From positions 1 to 45,195 of the forward strand of contig JAISAH010000110.1 of the NCBI GenBank assembly GCA_031266805.1: a stretch of DNA of 45,195 nt, read 5' to 3'. Shown one piece after another: positions 34,488 to 43,106 of the stretch (the first letter of the stretch is position 1; the number at the start of each line of letters is the position of its first letter). The stretch comes from Gracilibacteraceae bacterium (lineage in GTDB: Bacteria > Bacillota > Desulfitobacteriia > Desulfitobacteriales > Syntrophobotulaceae). A program made the translations under genes and the position numbers. The notes beneath the pieces are model-generated. The model searched no databases, had not been told where the DNA came from, and saw nothing but the letters and a program-made list of their open reading frames with translations.

Positions 34488-34521
34488 ATTGCAAAAATTA
34501 TAATTTTGCAATTTTTGCAAT
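34488..34521. promoter_or_regulatory. Possible upstream activator site for the sigma-54 regulator
   Basis: ATTGCAAAA (34488-34496) and TTTTGCAAT (34504-34512) form a 9-bp-arm dyad, followed by another TTTTTGCAAT half (34512-34521). It lies 55-90 bases upstream of the sigma-54 promoter, where an enhancer-binding protein would bind. Assignment to the activator at 39405-40862 is inference. Confidence 0.45.
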
Positions 34522-34574
34522 GGCCTGTTTTGCCGCATGCCCCTTAAACGCCGGCTTGGCGATAACGCGAGTCA

Positions 34575-34589
34575 TGGCACGGTTTATGC
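34575..34589 (+). promoter_or_regulatory. Sigma-54 promoter of the hydrolase gene
   Basis: TGGCAC (34575-34580), five bases, ATGC (34586-34589) matches the TGGCAC-N5-TTGC consensus with one mismatch and keeps the required ten bases between GG and GC. The predicted start lies about 55 bases before the hydrolase ATG. Confidence 0.7.
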
Positions 34590-34654
34590 AATCTATAACA
34601 TATGCGGGAGCAGCACAAAAACCCCCGCAAATATATTTACGAGGAGTGGTATCT

Positions 34655-36331
34655 ATGGCTTTTACCTATCGATTCCGGGACCCCATCCATTCGCCGCTTG
34701 ATTTTGGCGGCTGTCCGCCAAACTACCGCCGCTATATCGAAGGCGGGATGTTGGTGGAGCGTGACGTCCAAGTCATGATGCGTGACGGAGCGCGGATCAA
34801 CGTCGATCTGTTCCGGCCGGCCGACGAAAACTTGAAAGTGCCGCCGCTCATCGCCTGGAGCCCTTATGGAAAACACATTTCCACAACGGCCTTTTTATCC
34901 CGCGCCTATCCGACCAGCGGGGTGGATCTTGATTCCCTGTCTAAATACACTTGTTTTGAGTCGCCCGATCCTGTGCAGTGGGTACCAAAGGGCTATGCCG
35001 TAATCGTCGCCGATATCCGCGGCATGTGGCATTCGGAGGGTAACGCGACTTATATCTCTCCCAAGGAGATGGAAGATGAGTACGACCTGATCGAATGGGC
35101 GGGGACGCAACCTTGGAGCAGCGGTAAAGTCGGACTTTCCGGGGTTTCTTATTTGGCGGTGTCTCAATGGCGTGTCGCGGCCCTGAACCCGCCGCATCTG
35201 GCCGCGATCAATCCTTGGGAGGGCTGGTCGGACACATACCGGGAAGTCATATATCATGGCGGCATCCCGTCTTCTTTCTGGCCTTATATGCATGATCGCT
35301 GGGGTAAGAGCACGACGCGGATCGAAGACTTATTGAAGGAGTCGGAGGAGCATCCGTTTTTCGACGACTATTGGCGGTCGAAAGCGGCGCAGCTGGGTGA
35401 TATCAAGGTTCCGGCCTACGTCGTCGCCAGCTGGTCGGATCACGGTCTTCACACGCGCGGGACTTTGGAGGGATTTAAGAAGATTTCCTCGGAGCGCAAG
35501 TGGCTGGAGGTTCACGGTCGCAAAAAATGGGCTTATTATTACGATCCAGCAAGCCTGAAGCGGCAGACAGCGTTTTTTGACCATATCCTCAAAGGCGTGG
35601 ACAATGAAGTGCTTGACTGGCCGCGGGTCAATCTGGAAGTGCGGCAAAAATACTATGTCGGTTTTACCCAAACGGAGAAAGAGTGGCCGATTGCCCGCAC
35701 CAAGTATACAAAATTTTACCTTAACGCCGAAGATCTCACTTTGAATAAAGAAGCTCCCCTCAATCCGGCTCAATGCTCCTATAACGCGTTAGGCGTAGGC
35801 TCGACGAACAACTGTCTTACTTTCAGCTATAAATGTGAAGAGAGCATGGATCTGATTGGCCATATGAAGCTGAAGGTCTATATGCAAGCCGACGGTTCCG
35901 ACGACATGGATATTTTCCTCAACGTCAAAAAACTGAACGAAGCCGGGGAAGAAACGCGTTTTGCCTATTACGCGCAGTACGACGACGGTCCTGTGGCCTG
36001 TGGCTGGATCAGAGCGTCTCACCGGGAACTTCTGGAAGAGTTGACCACGGAATTTCAGCCAATATTGGCTCATCAGCGAGAGCAAAAGCTGGAACCGGGC
36101 AGTGTGGAGTGCCTTAACATTGAGATCCTGCCTTCCGGCACCCGTTTTGAAAAAGGGGAAACGCTCTGCGTCGCGATACAGGGACATGATTTCAATCAAT
36201 ACCCGATCGATCAGGTGTACGCCCGCCATGACAACAATACGGTCAATAAAGGCCGGCATATTATCTACGCAGGAGGGATTTACGATTCCTACCTGTTAGT
36301 TCCCATTATCCCGAAATCAGGGACTGTATGA
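34655..36331 (+). CDS. CocE/NonD-family hydrolase
   Basis: The 558-residue protein is an alpha/beta hydrolase of the CocE/X-prolyl-dipeptidyl-peptidase family, which cut esters or amides. The nucleophile is Ser165 in GLSGVSYLA. An RGMWHSEG segment precedes it, and SWSDHGLHTRG and EVHGRKKWAYYYD supply likely Asp and His residues. A jelly-roll domain fills the C-terminal half. No signal peptide. The ATG at 34655 has CGAGGAG upstream; the longer frame to 34520 spans the promoter. The last few codons and stop lie in the left end of the MITE-like element, so the original C-terminus was replaced. It leads the transporter module and is probably switched on through sigma-54. Confidence 0.88.
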   Translation: MAFTYRFRDPIHSPLDFGGCPPNYRRYIEGGMLVERDVQVMMRDGARINVDLFRPADENLKVPPLIAWSPYGKHISTTAFLSRAYPTSGVDLDSLSKYTCFESPDPVQWVPKGYAVIVADIRGMWHSEGNATYISPKEMEDEYDLIEWAGTQPWSSGKVGLSGVSYLAVSQWRVAALNPPHLAAINPWEGWSDTYREVIYHGGIPSSFWPYMHDRWGKSTTRIEDLLKESEEHPFFDDYWRSKAAQLGDIKVPAYVVASWSDHGLHTRGTLEGFKKISSERKWLEVHGRKKWAYYYDPASLKRQTAFFDHILKGVDNEVLDWPRVNLEVRQKYYVGFTQTEKEWPIARTKYTKFYLNAEDLTLNKEAPLNPAQCSYNALGVGSTNNCLTFSYKCEESMDLIGHMKLKVYMQADGSDDMDIFLNVKKLNEAGEETRFAYYAQYDDGPVACGWIRASHRELLEELTTEFQPILAHQREQKLEPGSVECLNIEILPSGTRFEKGETLCVAIQGHDFNQYPIDQVYARHDNNTVNKGRHIIYAGGIYDSYLLVPIIPKSGTV

Positions 36332-36477
36332 AAATAACGTAGCCATTTGACTTGATCTTTCGCGCCCTGACTGCGTTGCCAGATTCCGCGAATACAACCA
36401 GTATTAGCGGAACCTGGCGCCTGCTCAGGACACGAAATTCCGTCGTCAACTGACCACTTTATTTCCATACAGACCCT
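36319..36477. mobile_element. 159-bp MITE-like element with terminal inverted repeats
   Basis: Left end AGGGACTGTATGAAAATAAC and right end (reverse complement) AGGGTCTGTATGGAAATAAA are near-identical. Inside, GCCAGATTCCGCGAATAC (36378-36395) pairs with 36401-36418 with two mismatches. The whole can fold into a long hairpin, and no transposase is encoded. Its ends recall IS256-type termini but I cannot assign a family. No clear target duplication is visible. It supplies the hydrolase stop codon. Confidence 0.75.
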
Positions 36478-36507
36478 AAAGAGTAAAAAGTTCCCTCTTT
36501 CCGGGCC

Positions 36508-36549
36508 TCCGGGCTTGTCCCGAGCTTGTCCCGGAGTCGTCCCGGAATC
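36508..36549. repeat. Expanded copy of the dispersed palindrome
   Basis: TCCGGGCTTGTCCC is followed by a second GCTTGTCCCGGAG and GTCCCGGAATC, a copy of the ATTCCGGG-family palindrome with an internal duplication. It lies between the MITE-like element and the first transporter. Confidence 0.6.
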
Positions 36550-36593
36550 AAAAAAGACGGATTGCGAAACAAAAAAGGAAGGCGGAAAACGCA

Positions 36594-37961
36594 ATGGACG
36601 CAGTCAACAAAAAAGGTATTTCCGAAATCATTGACGCCGTCGGCGGTAAATTTTCTAAAAATCTTTTACTCTTACTCGGTATAGCCAATGTATTCTATTT
36701 TTATAACAATATGATCATAAGCTACACCATGTCGCAGATGAGAAGCGAATGGGGGCTGGACGCCTTGCAGACGGGCAGTCTGACGACATACTCCTTGCTG
36801 GGGGCTATGATCGGCGCCGCCTCCGCCGGAATCATCGCCGATAAGATCGGCCGCAAAAAAACCTTGGTCACCGCGGTCTTCATTTGCGGCATTACGACAT
36901 TGCCTATTTATTTTGTCCATAGCTATTCCATATTCGCCGTACTCCGCGTCATATGCGGTCTTGGCGTCGGCGCCTGTCTGCCGCAGGTTCTGACGACGAT
37001 CTCCGAATTCACGCCCACAAAAAGCAGGGCCATCTTTGTCACTTTTGCCATGTGTTTCACCGCTTTAGGCGCAACCACCACCGGTTTGGTCGGGGCTTTT
37101 ATCATCCCGACTTACGGTTGGCGGATCGGCTATCTCATCGGCGGGGTGCCGATCATTTGGGCGGTCATTCTGGCTTTTACGATGTATGAATCACCATACT
37201 ATTTAGCCAGTGTAGGCAGGAAAAAAGAGGCGCTGGAAGTGCTTTATCATTTGGAAAAAATAGGCAAAGGGACGCGCACGGAATTGAGCGAAGACGTACT
37301 GGTATTGCCGCCTAAACCCAAGAAGGTCGGAGTCGGAGCTCTGTTCAGCCGCAATTATCTCAAGACCACCGTCGGTCTTTGGATGATGTATTTCTGCGGC
37401 GCTTTTATCATCTACGGCATCGGCGCCTGGCTGCCGTCTTTGATGCTGGAAAAAGGCTACGCGATGTCCGCGGCATACGCCCTGGGCCTGTCCAATAACG
37501 TCGCTTCCGTCTTTTCCAACGCTGTCACCGGCAAAGGCTCCGATGTTTTTGGCCGCAGGAACAATATAATGCTGGGTTTTGCGGCTTCGGCCGTGATGTT
37601 TGTTATTTTGGCCAATGTCCAAGGATCTTTCATTTTGATTTTCGCGACGATCTTCCTGACCAGCTTTTCCTTCAACTACGCCACCACCGCCGTGCAACCG
37701 CTTGCGCCCGAGAGTTATCCGACGGAATTTCGCGGCACGGGCGTGTCCTGGTTTAATGGCTTCAGCAAATTCGGCGCTCTTCTGGCCCCGCTCGTCGCCG
37801 GCGTGGTCATCGGCGCCGGGGCCAGCTTCTCGACAGCGATACTGATTTTTACGGTCCCGTCCGTGATCGGGATCGGCGCGGCGTTTATCACCGTCAGAAC
37901 CGACACTCGAGGTAAGTCGATGGATCAGCTGGCCGCGGAGAAAGAACTGGCCGAGGCTTGA
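36594..37961 (+). CDS. MFS transporter, metabolite/acid:H+ symporter type (first copy)
   Basis: The 455-residue carrier has about twelve membrane helices. The MFS loop motif is GIIADKIGRKKT, between helices 2 and 3, and RVICGLGVGACLPQVLTTI marks helix 4; both suit the aromatic-acid/metabolite:H+ symporter group. The start ATG has AAGGAAGG upstream. The gene probably once formed one transcript with the hydrolase; the MITE-like element and a palindrome now lie between. Substrate is presumably the hydrolase product, an inference from position. The adjacent second copy is a close paralogue. Confidence 0.88.
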   Translation: MDAVNKKGISEIIDAVGGKFSKNLLLLLGIANVFYFYNNMIISYTMSQMRSEWGLDALQTGSLTTYSLLGAMIGAASAGIIADKIGRKKTLVTAVFICGITTLPIYFVHSYSIFAVLRVICGLGVGACLPQVLTTISEFTPTKSRAIFVTFAMCFTALGATTTGLVGAFIIPTYGWRIGYLIGGVPIIWAVILAFTMYESPYYLASVGRKKEALEVLYHLEKIGKGTRTELSEDVLVLPPKPKKVGVGALFSRNYLKTTVGLWMMYFCGAFIIYGIGAWLPSLMLEKGYAMSAAYALGLSNNVASVFSNAVTGKGSDVFGRRNNIMLGFAASAVMFVILANVQGSFILIFATIFLTSFSFNYATTAVQPLAPESYPTEFRGTGVSWFNGFSKFGALLAPLVAGVVIGAGASFSTAILIFTVPSVIGIGAAFITVRTDTRGKSMDQLAAEKELAEA

Positions 37962-38038
37962 TGTCACGCCCAGAGTCAATGACGGAGGGTACGTTTTGCA
38001 CTGATTGTTAATTATTGTAAAGAAAGGGGAAAAATACA

Positions 38039-39403
38039 ATGGAGATGGTCAATAAGCGAAGCATTTCTGATATTATAGATTCTTTCGGGTTGAACAGATT
38101 TACCAGAACTCTGGTCGTCCTGCTGGGCATAGCCAATCTTTTTGATTATTATGACAATATGATCATCAGCTACAGTATGCCGTTGATGAGAGTCGAGTGG
38201 GGGCTGGACGCGGTACAGACCGGTAGTTTGACGACTTATTCCCTGCTGGGCGCCATGATCGGCGCCGCGGCTGCCGGCATCATCGCCGATAAATTCGGGC
38301 GCAAAAGAACTTTGGCCGTCTCGGTCTTTCTTTACGGTCTCACTACCCTGCCAATCTACTTTGTCCATAGCTATTCCGTATTCGCCGTACTTCGCGTTAT
38401 ATGCGGTCTCGGCGTTGGCGCTACCGTACCGCTGGTTCTGACGATGATCTCCGAATTCACGCCCACGAAAAACAGGGCTGTCTATGTCACCATCGGTATG
38501 TGCTTCATCGCTTTGGGCGCGATCTTCAGCGGTTTGGTGGGGTCTTTTATCATTCCGACCCACGGATGGCGGATCGGCTATCTCATCGGCGGGTTCCCGA
38601 TCATTTACGCGATCATCTTGCATTTTACGGTATACGAGTCGCCCTACTATTTAGCCGGCGTGGGCAAGAAAAAAGAAGCGCTGGAAGTGCTTTATAAACT
38701 GGAAAAAATGGCGAAAGGGACGCGCACGGAATTGAGTGAGGACGTACTCATCCTGCCGCCCAAACCCAAGACGGTCGGGGTCAAAGCCCTGTTCAGCCGC
38801 AATTATATCCGGATCACCGCCGGCCTTTGGATAATGTATTTCTGCGGCGCTTTTATCATCTACGGCATCGGGGCCTGGCTGCCGTCCTTGATGCTGGAAA
38901 AAGGGTACGCGCTGTCAGCGGCGTACATCCTGGGCTTATCCAACAATACCGCTTCGTTCTTTGGCAATGTCGTCACCGGCAGAGGCTCGGAAAAATTCGG
39001 CCGCCGGAATAACATCGTCCTTGGCTTCGCGGCTTCGGCGGTTATGTTCGTGGTTCTGGCTTTTATCCAGGGATCGTTCGCTTTGATTTTCGCGACGATC
39101 TTCCTGACGAGTTTCTTCTTTAACTACGCCACCACCGCCGTACAGCCGCTCGCGCCCGAGAGCTATCCGACTGAGTTCCGCAGCACGGGCGTAGCCTGGT
39201 TCAACAGCTTCAGCAAGTTCGGCGGTCTTCTGGCTCCGCTTATCGCCGGTGTCGTCATCGGCGCCGGCGCCAGCTTTTCCACGGCGATCCTGATCTTTAC
39301 GATCCCGTCGGTGATCGCGGTTCTGGCGGCGCTTTTCACCGTCAGGACAGAAACAAGGGGCAAGTCTCTGGAGGAACTGGCCATCGAATCGGAAAAGGCC
39401 TGA
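38039..39403 (+). CDS. MFS transporter, paralogue of the preceding one (second copy)
   Basis: The 454-residue protein aligns with the first copy along its whole length, with long identical runs such as MYFCGAFIIYGIGAWLPSLM and the same GRKRT loop. Differences concentrate at the N-terminus (FDSFGLNRFTRTLVV) and in scattered helix positions, so the two may differ in substrate or direction. AAAGGGG precedes the ATG. It lies 77 bases after the first copy and its stop is one base from that of the convergent activator gene. Confidence 0.88.
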   Translation: MEMVNKRSISDIIDSFGLNRFTRTLVVLLGIANLFDYYDNMIISYSMPLMRVEWGLDAVQTGSLTTYSLLGAMIGAAAAGIIADKFGRKRTLAVSVFLYGLTTLPIYFVHSYSVFAVLRVICGLGVGATVPLVLTMISEFTPTKNRAVYVTIGMCFIALGAIFSGLVGSFIIPTHGWRIGYLIGGFPIIYAIILHFTVYESPYYLAGVGKKKEALEVLYKLEKMAKGTRTELSEDVLILPPKPKTVGVKALFSRNYIRITAGLWIMYFCGAFIIYGIGAWLPSLMLEKGYALSAAYILGLSNNTASFFGNVVTGRGSEKFGRRNNIVLGFAASAVMFVVLAFIQGSFALIFATIFLTSFFFNYATTAVQPLAPESYPTEFRSTGVAWFNSFSKFGGLLAPLIAGVVIGAGASFSTAILIFTIPSVIAVLAALFTVRTETRGKSLEELAIESEKA

Positions 39404-39404
39404 A

Positions 39405-40862
39405 TCATCCCCGTTCAGTTCCAGTCTCGGCGATGTTTTGAACTTCCGTTTTGTAACGCCGGATCTTATTGTAAAGCGTAGAAAGAGAAATGCCCATTTC
39501 TTCAGCAATCCTTTTCTTAGCTTGGCCGCCGTCTCCGTATTCTTTCAGTTTGGCGGCGATGATGCGGCGTTGCAGGGCGGACATGGAGAGAGAGGGTTCG
39601 GGCACACGCAAAACCGGAGGAGCGGAATCGGCTGACAATTCGCTGAACAAACGTTCCGGCAGATGCTCCGGCCGGAGTTCGACGGAGTCGGTGATATGAA
39701 CCATGGCTTGGATCGTATTGCGCAGTTCGCGCACATTGCCCGGCCAGGGGTAGTCTTGCAGGTGGGCGAGACAATCTCCGGAGAAATGCCGGCCCGTTCC
39801 GGAAAACACCGTCAAAAAATAGCGGGCCAAAATCGGGATATCCTCTTTTCGGCGGCGCAGGGGCGGAATCTCTATGGGTACGACGCATAAACGGTAAAAT
39901 AGATCTCCGCGGAATAGACGCTTCTGGATCTTATCTTCGATGTCCTGGTTGGTGGCGGAGATGATCCGGACATTGGAGGAAATAGGCTTACGACCGCCGA
40001 TCTGCATGAACCGGCCGTCTTCCAGCACCCGCAGGAGTTTGGCTTGGAGAGACGGCGCCAAATCACCGATCTCATCCAAAAACATGGTGCCGCTGTCGGC
40101 TATGCTGAAAAGACCGGTCTTGCCGCCTTTGGCCGCGCCGGAAAAGGCCCCGTCTTCGTAGCCGAACAGTTCGGACTCCACCAAAGTTTCCGGCAGCGCT
40201 GGGCAATTCAGAGTCACAAAAGGCTGTCTGGCCCGTCCGCTGGCGTTATGGACAGCCTGAGCGAATATCTCCTTGCCGGTGCCGCTTTCGCCCAGCAACA
40301 GCACATTGGCTGCGGAAGAGGCGATTTTTTGAGCGAGAGCTATGGTTTTCCGGATCTCGTCGCTTTCCCCGATAATATCCCGGAAACCGCGATGCGCCGA
40401 ATGAAGGGAAGACAGCTGGTTCTTCATCTGCCTTAGACTGCGGTCATATTCTTCAATGCTGCGGCGTACGTTCTCCAAGATCTTGAATGAAGCAACAGTG
40501 CCCACTGCCTCGCCGTCTTTCAGGATAGGGGCGATGGCGGTATATGTGTAATGCTTGTTGATAGTGATCGAGGGATCGTCGCTGCTCACGCCGGGCTGCC
40601 TTTTACGCAGCATAAAAGAGCGACCGACGCCGTCCACCGGGATCTTGGTTTTCAGCACGGCGGGCGCTTGAGAATCGTCGCCTTTGAGGTCGTTTAGATT
40701 ACGGCCCAGGATTTCCTGTTCCGAAAAACCGGTCATTTGCAAAAACGAAGGATTTACCGCCGCGTAGTTCAGATTTTGATCCAACACGGAGACGGCGTCC
40801 AGCTGGTTTTCAAAAATCAGCCTGTAAATGTCCGGGTCGTCCCGTAAGCTGTAAGTTTCCAT
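39405..40862 (-). CDS. Sigma-54-dependent activator with PAS sensor domain
   Basis: The 485-residue protein has a PAS domain (about 10-130), an AAA+ domain (about 160-390) and a Fis-type helix-turn-helix (about 435-475). Walker A is GESGTGKE (191-198) and Walker B FLDEI (261-265). The sigma-54 contact loop reads GAFSGA (238-243) instead of the usual GAFTGA, a conservative change. Such proteins bind enhancer sites and drive RNA polymerase with sigma-54 when the sensor domain detects its ligand. It is convergent with the transporters and likely controls the promoter at 34575-34589. The upstream region has a pentanucleotide repeat. Confidence 0.92.
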   Translation of the reverse strand: METYSLRDDPDIYRLIFENQLDAVSVLDQNLNYAAVNPSFLQMTGFSEQEILGRNLNDLKGDDSQAPAVLKTKIPVDGVGRSFMLRKRQPGVSSDDPSITINKHYTYTAIAPILKDGEAVGTVASFKILENVRRSIEEYDRSLRQMKNQLSSLHSAHRGFRDIIGESDEIRKTIALAQKIASSAANVLLLGESGTGKEIFAQAVHNASGRARQPFVTLNCPALPETLVESELFGYEDGAFSGAAKGGKTGLFSIADSGTMFLDEIGDLAPSLQAKLLRVLEDGRFMQIGGRKPISSNVRIISATNQDIEDKIQKRLFRGDLFYRLCVVPIEIPPLRRRKEDIPILARYFLTVFSGTGRHFSGDCLAHLQDYPWPGNVRELRNTIQAMVHITDSVELRPEHLPERLFSELSADSAPPVLRVPEPSLSMSALQRRIIAAKLKEYGDGGQAKKRIAEEMGISLSTLYNKIRRYKTEVQNIAETGTERG

Positions 40863-40895
40863 GACGTTCCCCGACTCCTTCCAAACTCACTCATC

Positions 40896-40925
40896 ATTGT
40901 ATTGTATTGTATTGTATTGTATTGT
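40896..40925. repeat. Pentanucleotide repeat ATTGT x6
   Basis: Six exact ATTGT units lie 34-63 bases upstream of the activator start codon (ACAAT units on its coding strand). The sixth overlaps the candidate -10 box. Confidence 0.95.
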
Positions 40926-40950
40926 ATATCACGCGGGGGGCAATTGTCCA
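40923..40950 (-). promoter_or_regulatory. Candidate promoter of the activator gene
   Basis: On the minus strand TGGACA (plus 40945-40950) and TATACA (plus 40923-40928) are 16 bases apart. Each further repeat unit offers another TACAAT, so the effective -10 box and the leader length depend on repeat number. Confidence 0.5.
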
Positions 40951-40952
40951 CC

Positions 40953-40985
40953 GCGGCGTTATGTAAAATATTTACATAACGCCGC
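40953..40985. repeat. 33-bp near-perfect palindrome at an operon end
   Basis: Arms of 15 bases (GCGGCGTTATGTAAA, 40953-40967; its complement at 40971-40985) flank ATA. The stop codon of the AAA-ATPase gene lies inside. It has no T run. It may be a terminator-like structure or an operator just upstream of the activator promoter. Confidence 0.75.
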
Positions 40986-42714
40986 CCTTGCTGCCGGCTG
41001 GAGTCAAACTGGCTGCCACCAAAGCCTCTTTCTTATGAAACGCGATGCCGTAGTACAAGACGGCGGTGCAGCCTTCCTTCTTCGCATCAATGGCATAGCG
41101 CTGTTTGTCGATCTGCGCCAAAGCTGCTTGGCAAGCCGTCTCCATTGTATCGTAGTCGTTGGCTTTCTTGAACTCAAAGACGATATAGGGGTTCTTCCGC
41201 CGCTTGGGACAGAGGGTCAGATCCGGGCGGCCCAGCCCGATCTCCCGGTTTGATTTCACGATGTACCCCGACATGCCCCGGAGAATCCCGGCCAAGAAAC
41301 CGTGATAATAGTTCTCAGAGTAGTCGTAGTAACTGATAGTATCAAGCAAGAGTTCTGTGATCTCGCCGCTCATCTTATCGGCGTCGCCTTGCAGGATGGC
41401 GTCGTAAAGGGGAGTCAAGTCCTCGCCCTTCAGTCGCTCGTTGAACCAGTCCTTGACCTGACGTTCATAAATCCGCCGCACTTCTGTGTTGGGTATCTTA
41501 AGGGTATACACCGTCTCATCGTGATCCTGCCGACTGCCTGTGATCGTTAGATATCCGGTAAAAAGCATGAAGTTCCAGGTATAGTCCCCACTTATCTCTA
41601 GGTCACTATAGGTCAGATCCTCACGGATCGTTTTCTCGATCTCCCCGCCGGCCATCAAGGTTTCCATTTCCTCCTTTGCCTCATCGTCGCTTTGGAGGAT
41701 CAGGCGTTTCACAATATCGTTGGAACTGGTGTTTGCCCAATGCGAGCCAAAATCTGCGCCGGGTTGACCGCCTTTGAAATCCGATAAAGTATTGATGACG
41801 CTCCAAGGGTTATAAACGGCATAGCCGCCAATCTTGTAACCATCGTACCACTTGCGAAAACTTTCCGTTCGGGCAGCCTCACCATAATAACTAAGCAAGG
41901 CGTCGACCTCAGTCTGGGTAAAACCGAAGCCGTCGCCGAAGCGGTTGGCCGTGATGGAGTATATCTTAAGGTTATTCATACCGGTAAAAACGCTCTCCCG
42001 ACTGACCCGCAGACAACCCGTGATCACAGCAAACTCCAGGTTATCATTGCTTTTCAGCGCTGCTGAGAACAGAGACCGGATCAGATCTATCATGTCGCTG
42101 TAGTATCCTTGCAGCCATGCCCCGTCCAAGGGCGCATCATACTCATCTATGAGTATAACGCTCTTTTTTCCGGTGACCTTAAACAAACATTCGCTGAGAA
42201 AAAAGAGGGAGTTTTGGTAGTGACTCTCGGAACCTTTTTCACCCATGACAGCATTATACTTCTCGGCCATATCAACAGGCAGTCGATCGGTTATTGCGCT
42301 GTGCTTGCGGTATTCAGCCGCGACTACCTGAACCAATGACTCGTAAGCCAGCGCATAGTTCTTTTTTTTCACATCCTTCAGGGTGAGAGAAATGACGGGC
42401 CGTGAGGTCTGCCAATCCGTGTACTCCGGTCCGGCCTCGGCGATATTCAAATCGGTAAAAAGCTTTCGCCGCTCAGCGTTCTTCTCTTCATCCCCTGTAT
42501 CCTCAAAGAAGTATTGCAAGGTACTCAAGGTCAGGGTCTTGCCGAAACGCCGGGGGCGGAGAAACAGGTTGACATCGGACCAGTTGTCCAGCAGCTCCTT
42601 GATGAAAAGCGTCTTGTCCACATAGTAAAACCCAGAGCTGATCAACTTCTCAAAGTCTTCGACACCGACCGACAGCGTCTTCAGTTCTTGTGTTTCTGCC
42701 TTTGTGTTGGTCAC
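40972..42714 (-). CDS. AAA-ATPase-like protein with PD-(D/E)xK-type nuclease domain
   Basis: The 580-residue protein belongs to the family that joins an AAA-ATPase-like domain (start YYVDKTLFIKELLD, Walker A RPRRFGKT at 53-60, Walker B VILIDEYDAPLDGA about 188) to a C-terminal nuclease-like domain (PDLTLCPKR, IVFEFKKAND near 510). It is abundant in anaerobic bacteria, often in many copies, and its function is unknown. I chose GTG 42714 because AGGAGG lies seven bases before it; the frame upstream to 42765 lacks a site. It stands alone. Confidence 0.85.
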   Translation of the reverse strand: MTNTKAETQELKTLSVGVEDFEKLISSGFYYVDKTLFIKELLDNWSDVNLFLRPRRFGKTLTLSTLQYFFEDTGDEEKNAERRKLFTDLNIAEAGPEYTDWQTSRPVISLTLKDVKKKNYALAYESLVQVVAAEYRKHSAITDRLPVDMAEKYNAVMGEKGSESHYQNSLFFLSECLFKVTGKKSVILIDEYDAPLDGAWLQGYYSDMIDLIRSLFSAALKSNDNLEFAVITGCLRVSRESVFTGMNNLKIYSITANRFGDGFGFTQTEVDALLSYYGEAARTESFRKWYDGYKIGGYAVYNPWSVINTLSDFKGGQPGADFGSHWANTSSNDIVKRLILQSDDEAKEEMETLMAGGEIEKTIREDLTYSDLEISGDYTWNFMLFTGYLTITGSRQDHDETVYTLKIPNTEVRRIYERQVKDWFNERLKGEDLTPLYDAILQGDADKMSGEITELLLDTISYYDYSENYYHGFLAGILRGMSGYIVKSNREIGLGRPDLTLCPKRRKNPYIVFEFKKANDYDTMETACQAALAQIDKQRYAIDAKKEGCTAVLYYGIAFHKKEALVAASLTPAGSKGGVM

Positions 42715-43106
42715 TGTCCCGCCTCCTCTGGCACTCATGATAGCATAACCCAGCGCCCTAAGCAAGTCTGGCAGCGTTTTTGTGTAGCAGCGTTTTTCTC
42801 GCCAATATCCTGAAACTGATCGTTACAGGCAATCGACAGGTTCGCAGTCCTCAAATTCCCCCGTGACATCGTCGTCCTCGCCCGCGTGCATCTCGGTGTG
42901 CTCCGCCAACCGCGTCGCTTACAAGTTTCCGCCGACTCCTTAAGTGTTCTCTGTAATTGCCGAAATAGTATATGATTGCCGGAACAGCGGCATTCTTGGG
43001 AATCGTCGGTACAGTTGAGAGACGGGCCGTCTCCGTCATTCCGGCCTCATGCCGGAATCCGTTTTCCCTCCCCATTTGTACTGTACGCCTCTCCTTCCGC
43101 CGCCCG
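42715..43106. other. Gap with gene remnant and a palindrome
   Basis: No intact gene is seen. A minus-strand frame of about 30 codons ending near 42828 (HTEMHAGEDDDVTGEFEDCE) reads like the acidic tail of a lost gene; family unknown. GCAGCGTTTTT occurs twice at about 42773-42800. A copy of the dispersed palindrome lies at 43038-43058. Confidence 0.35.
43038..43058. repeat. Dispersed palindromic repeat, 8-5-8
   Basis: ATTCCGGC-CTCAT-GCCGGAAT, preceded by CCGTC and followed by CC. Same family and size as the copies at 4696 and 5853, in the opposite orientation. Confidence 0.8.

Noticed and set aside
34520-34654. N-terminal extension of the hydrolase
   Set aside because: It would translate the sigma-54 promoter region; the ATG at 34655 has a proper ribosome site and begins the conserved sequence.
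37962-38038. A possible sigma-54 promoter between the two transporters (GGGTACGTTTTGCAC)
   Set aside because: The distance between GG and GC is nine, not ten, and the -24 box is poor.
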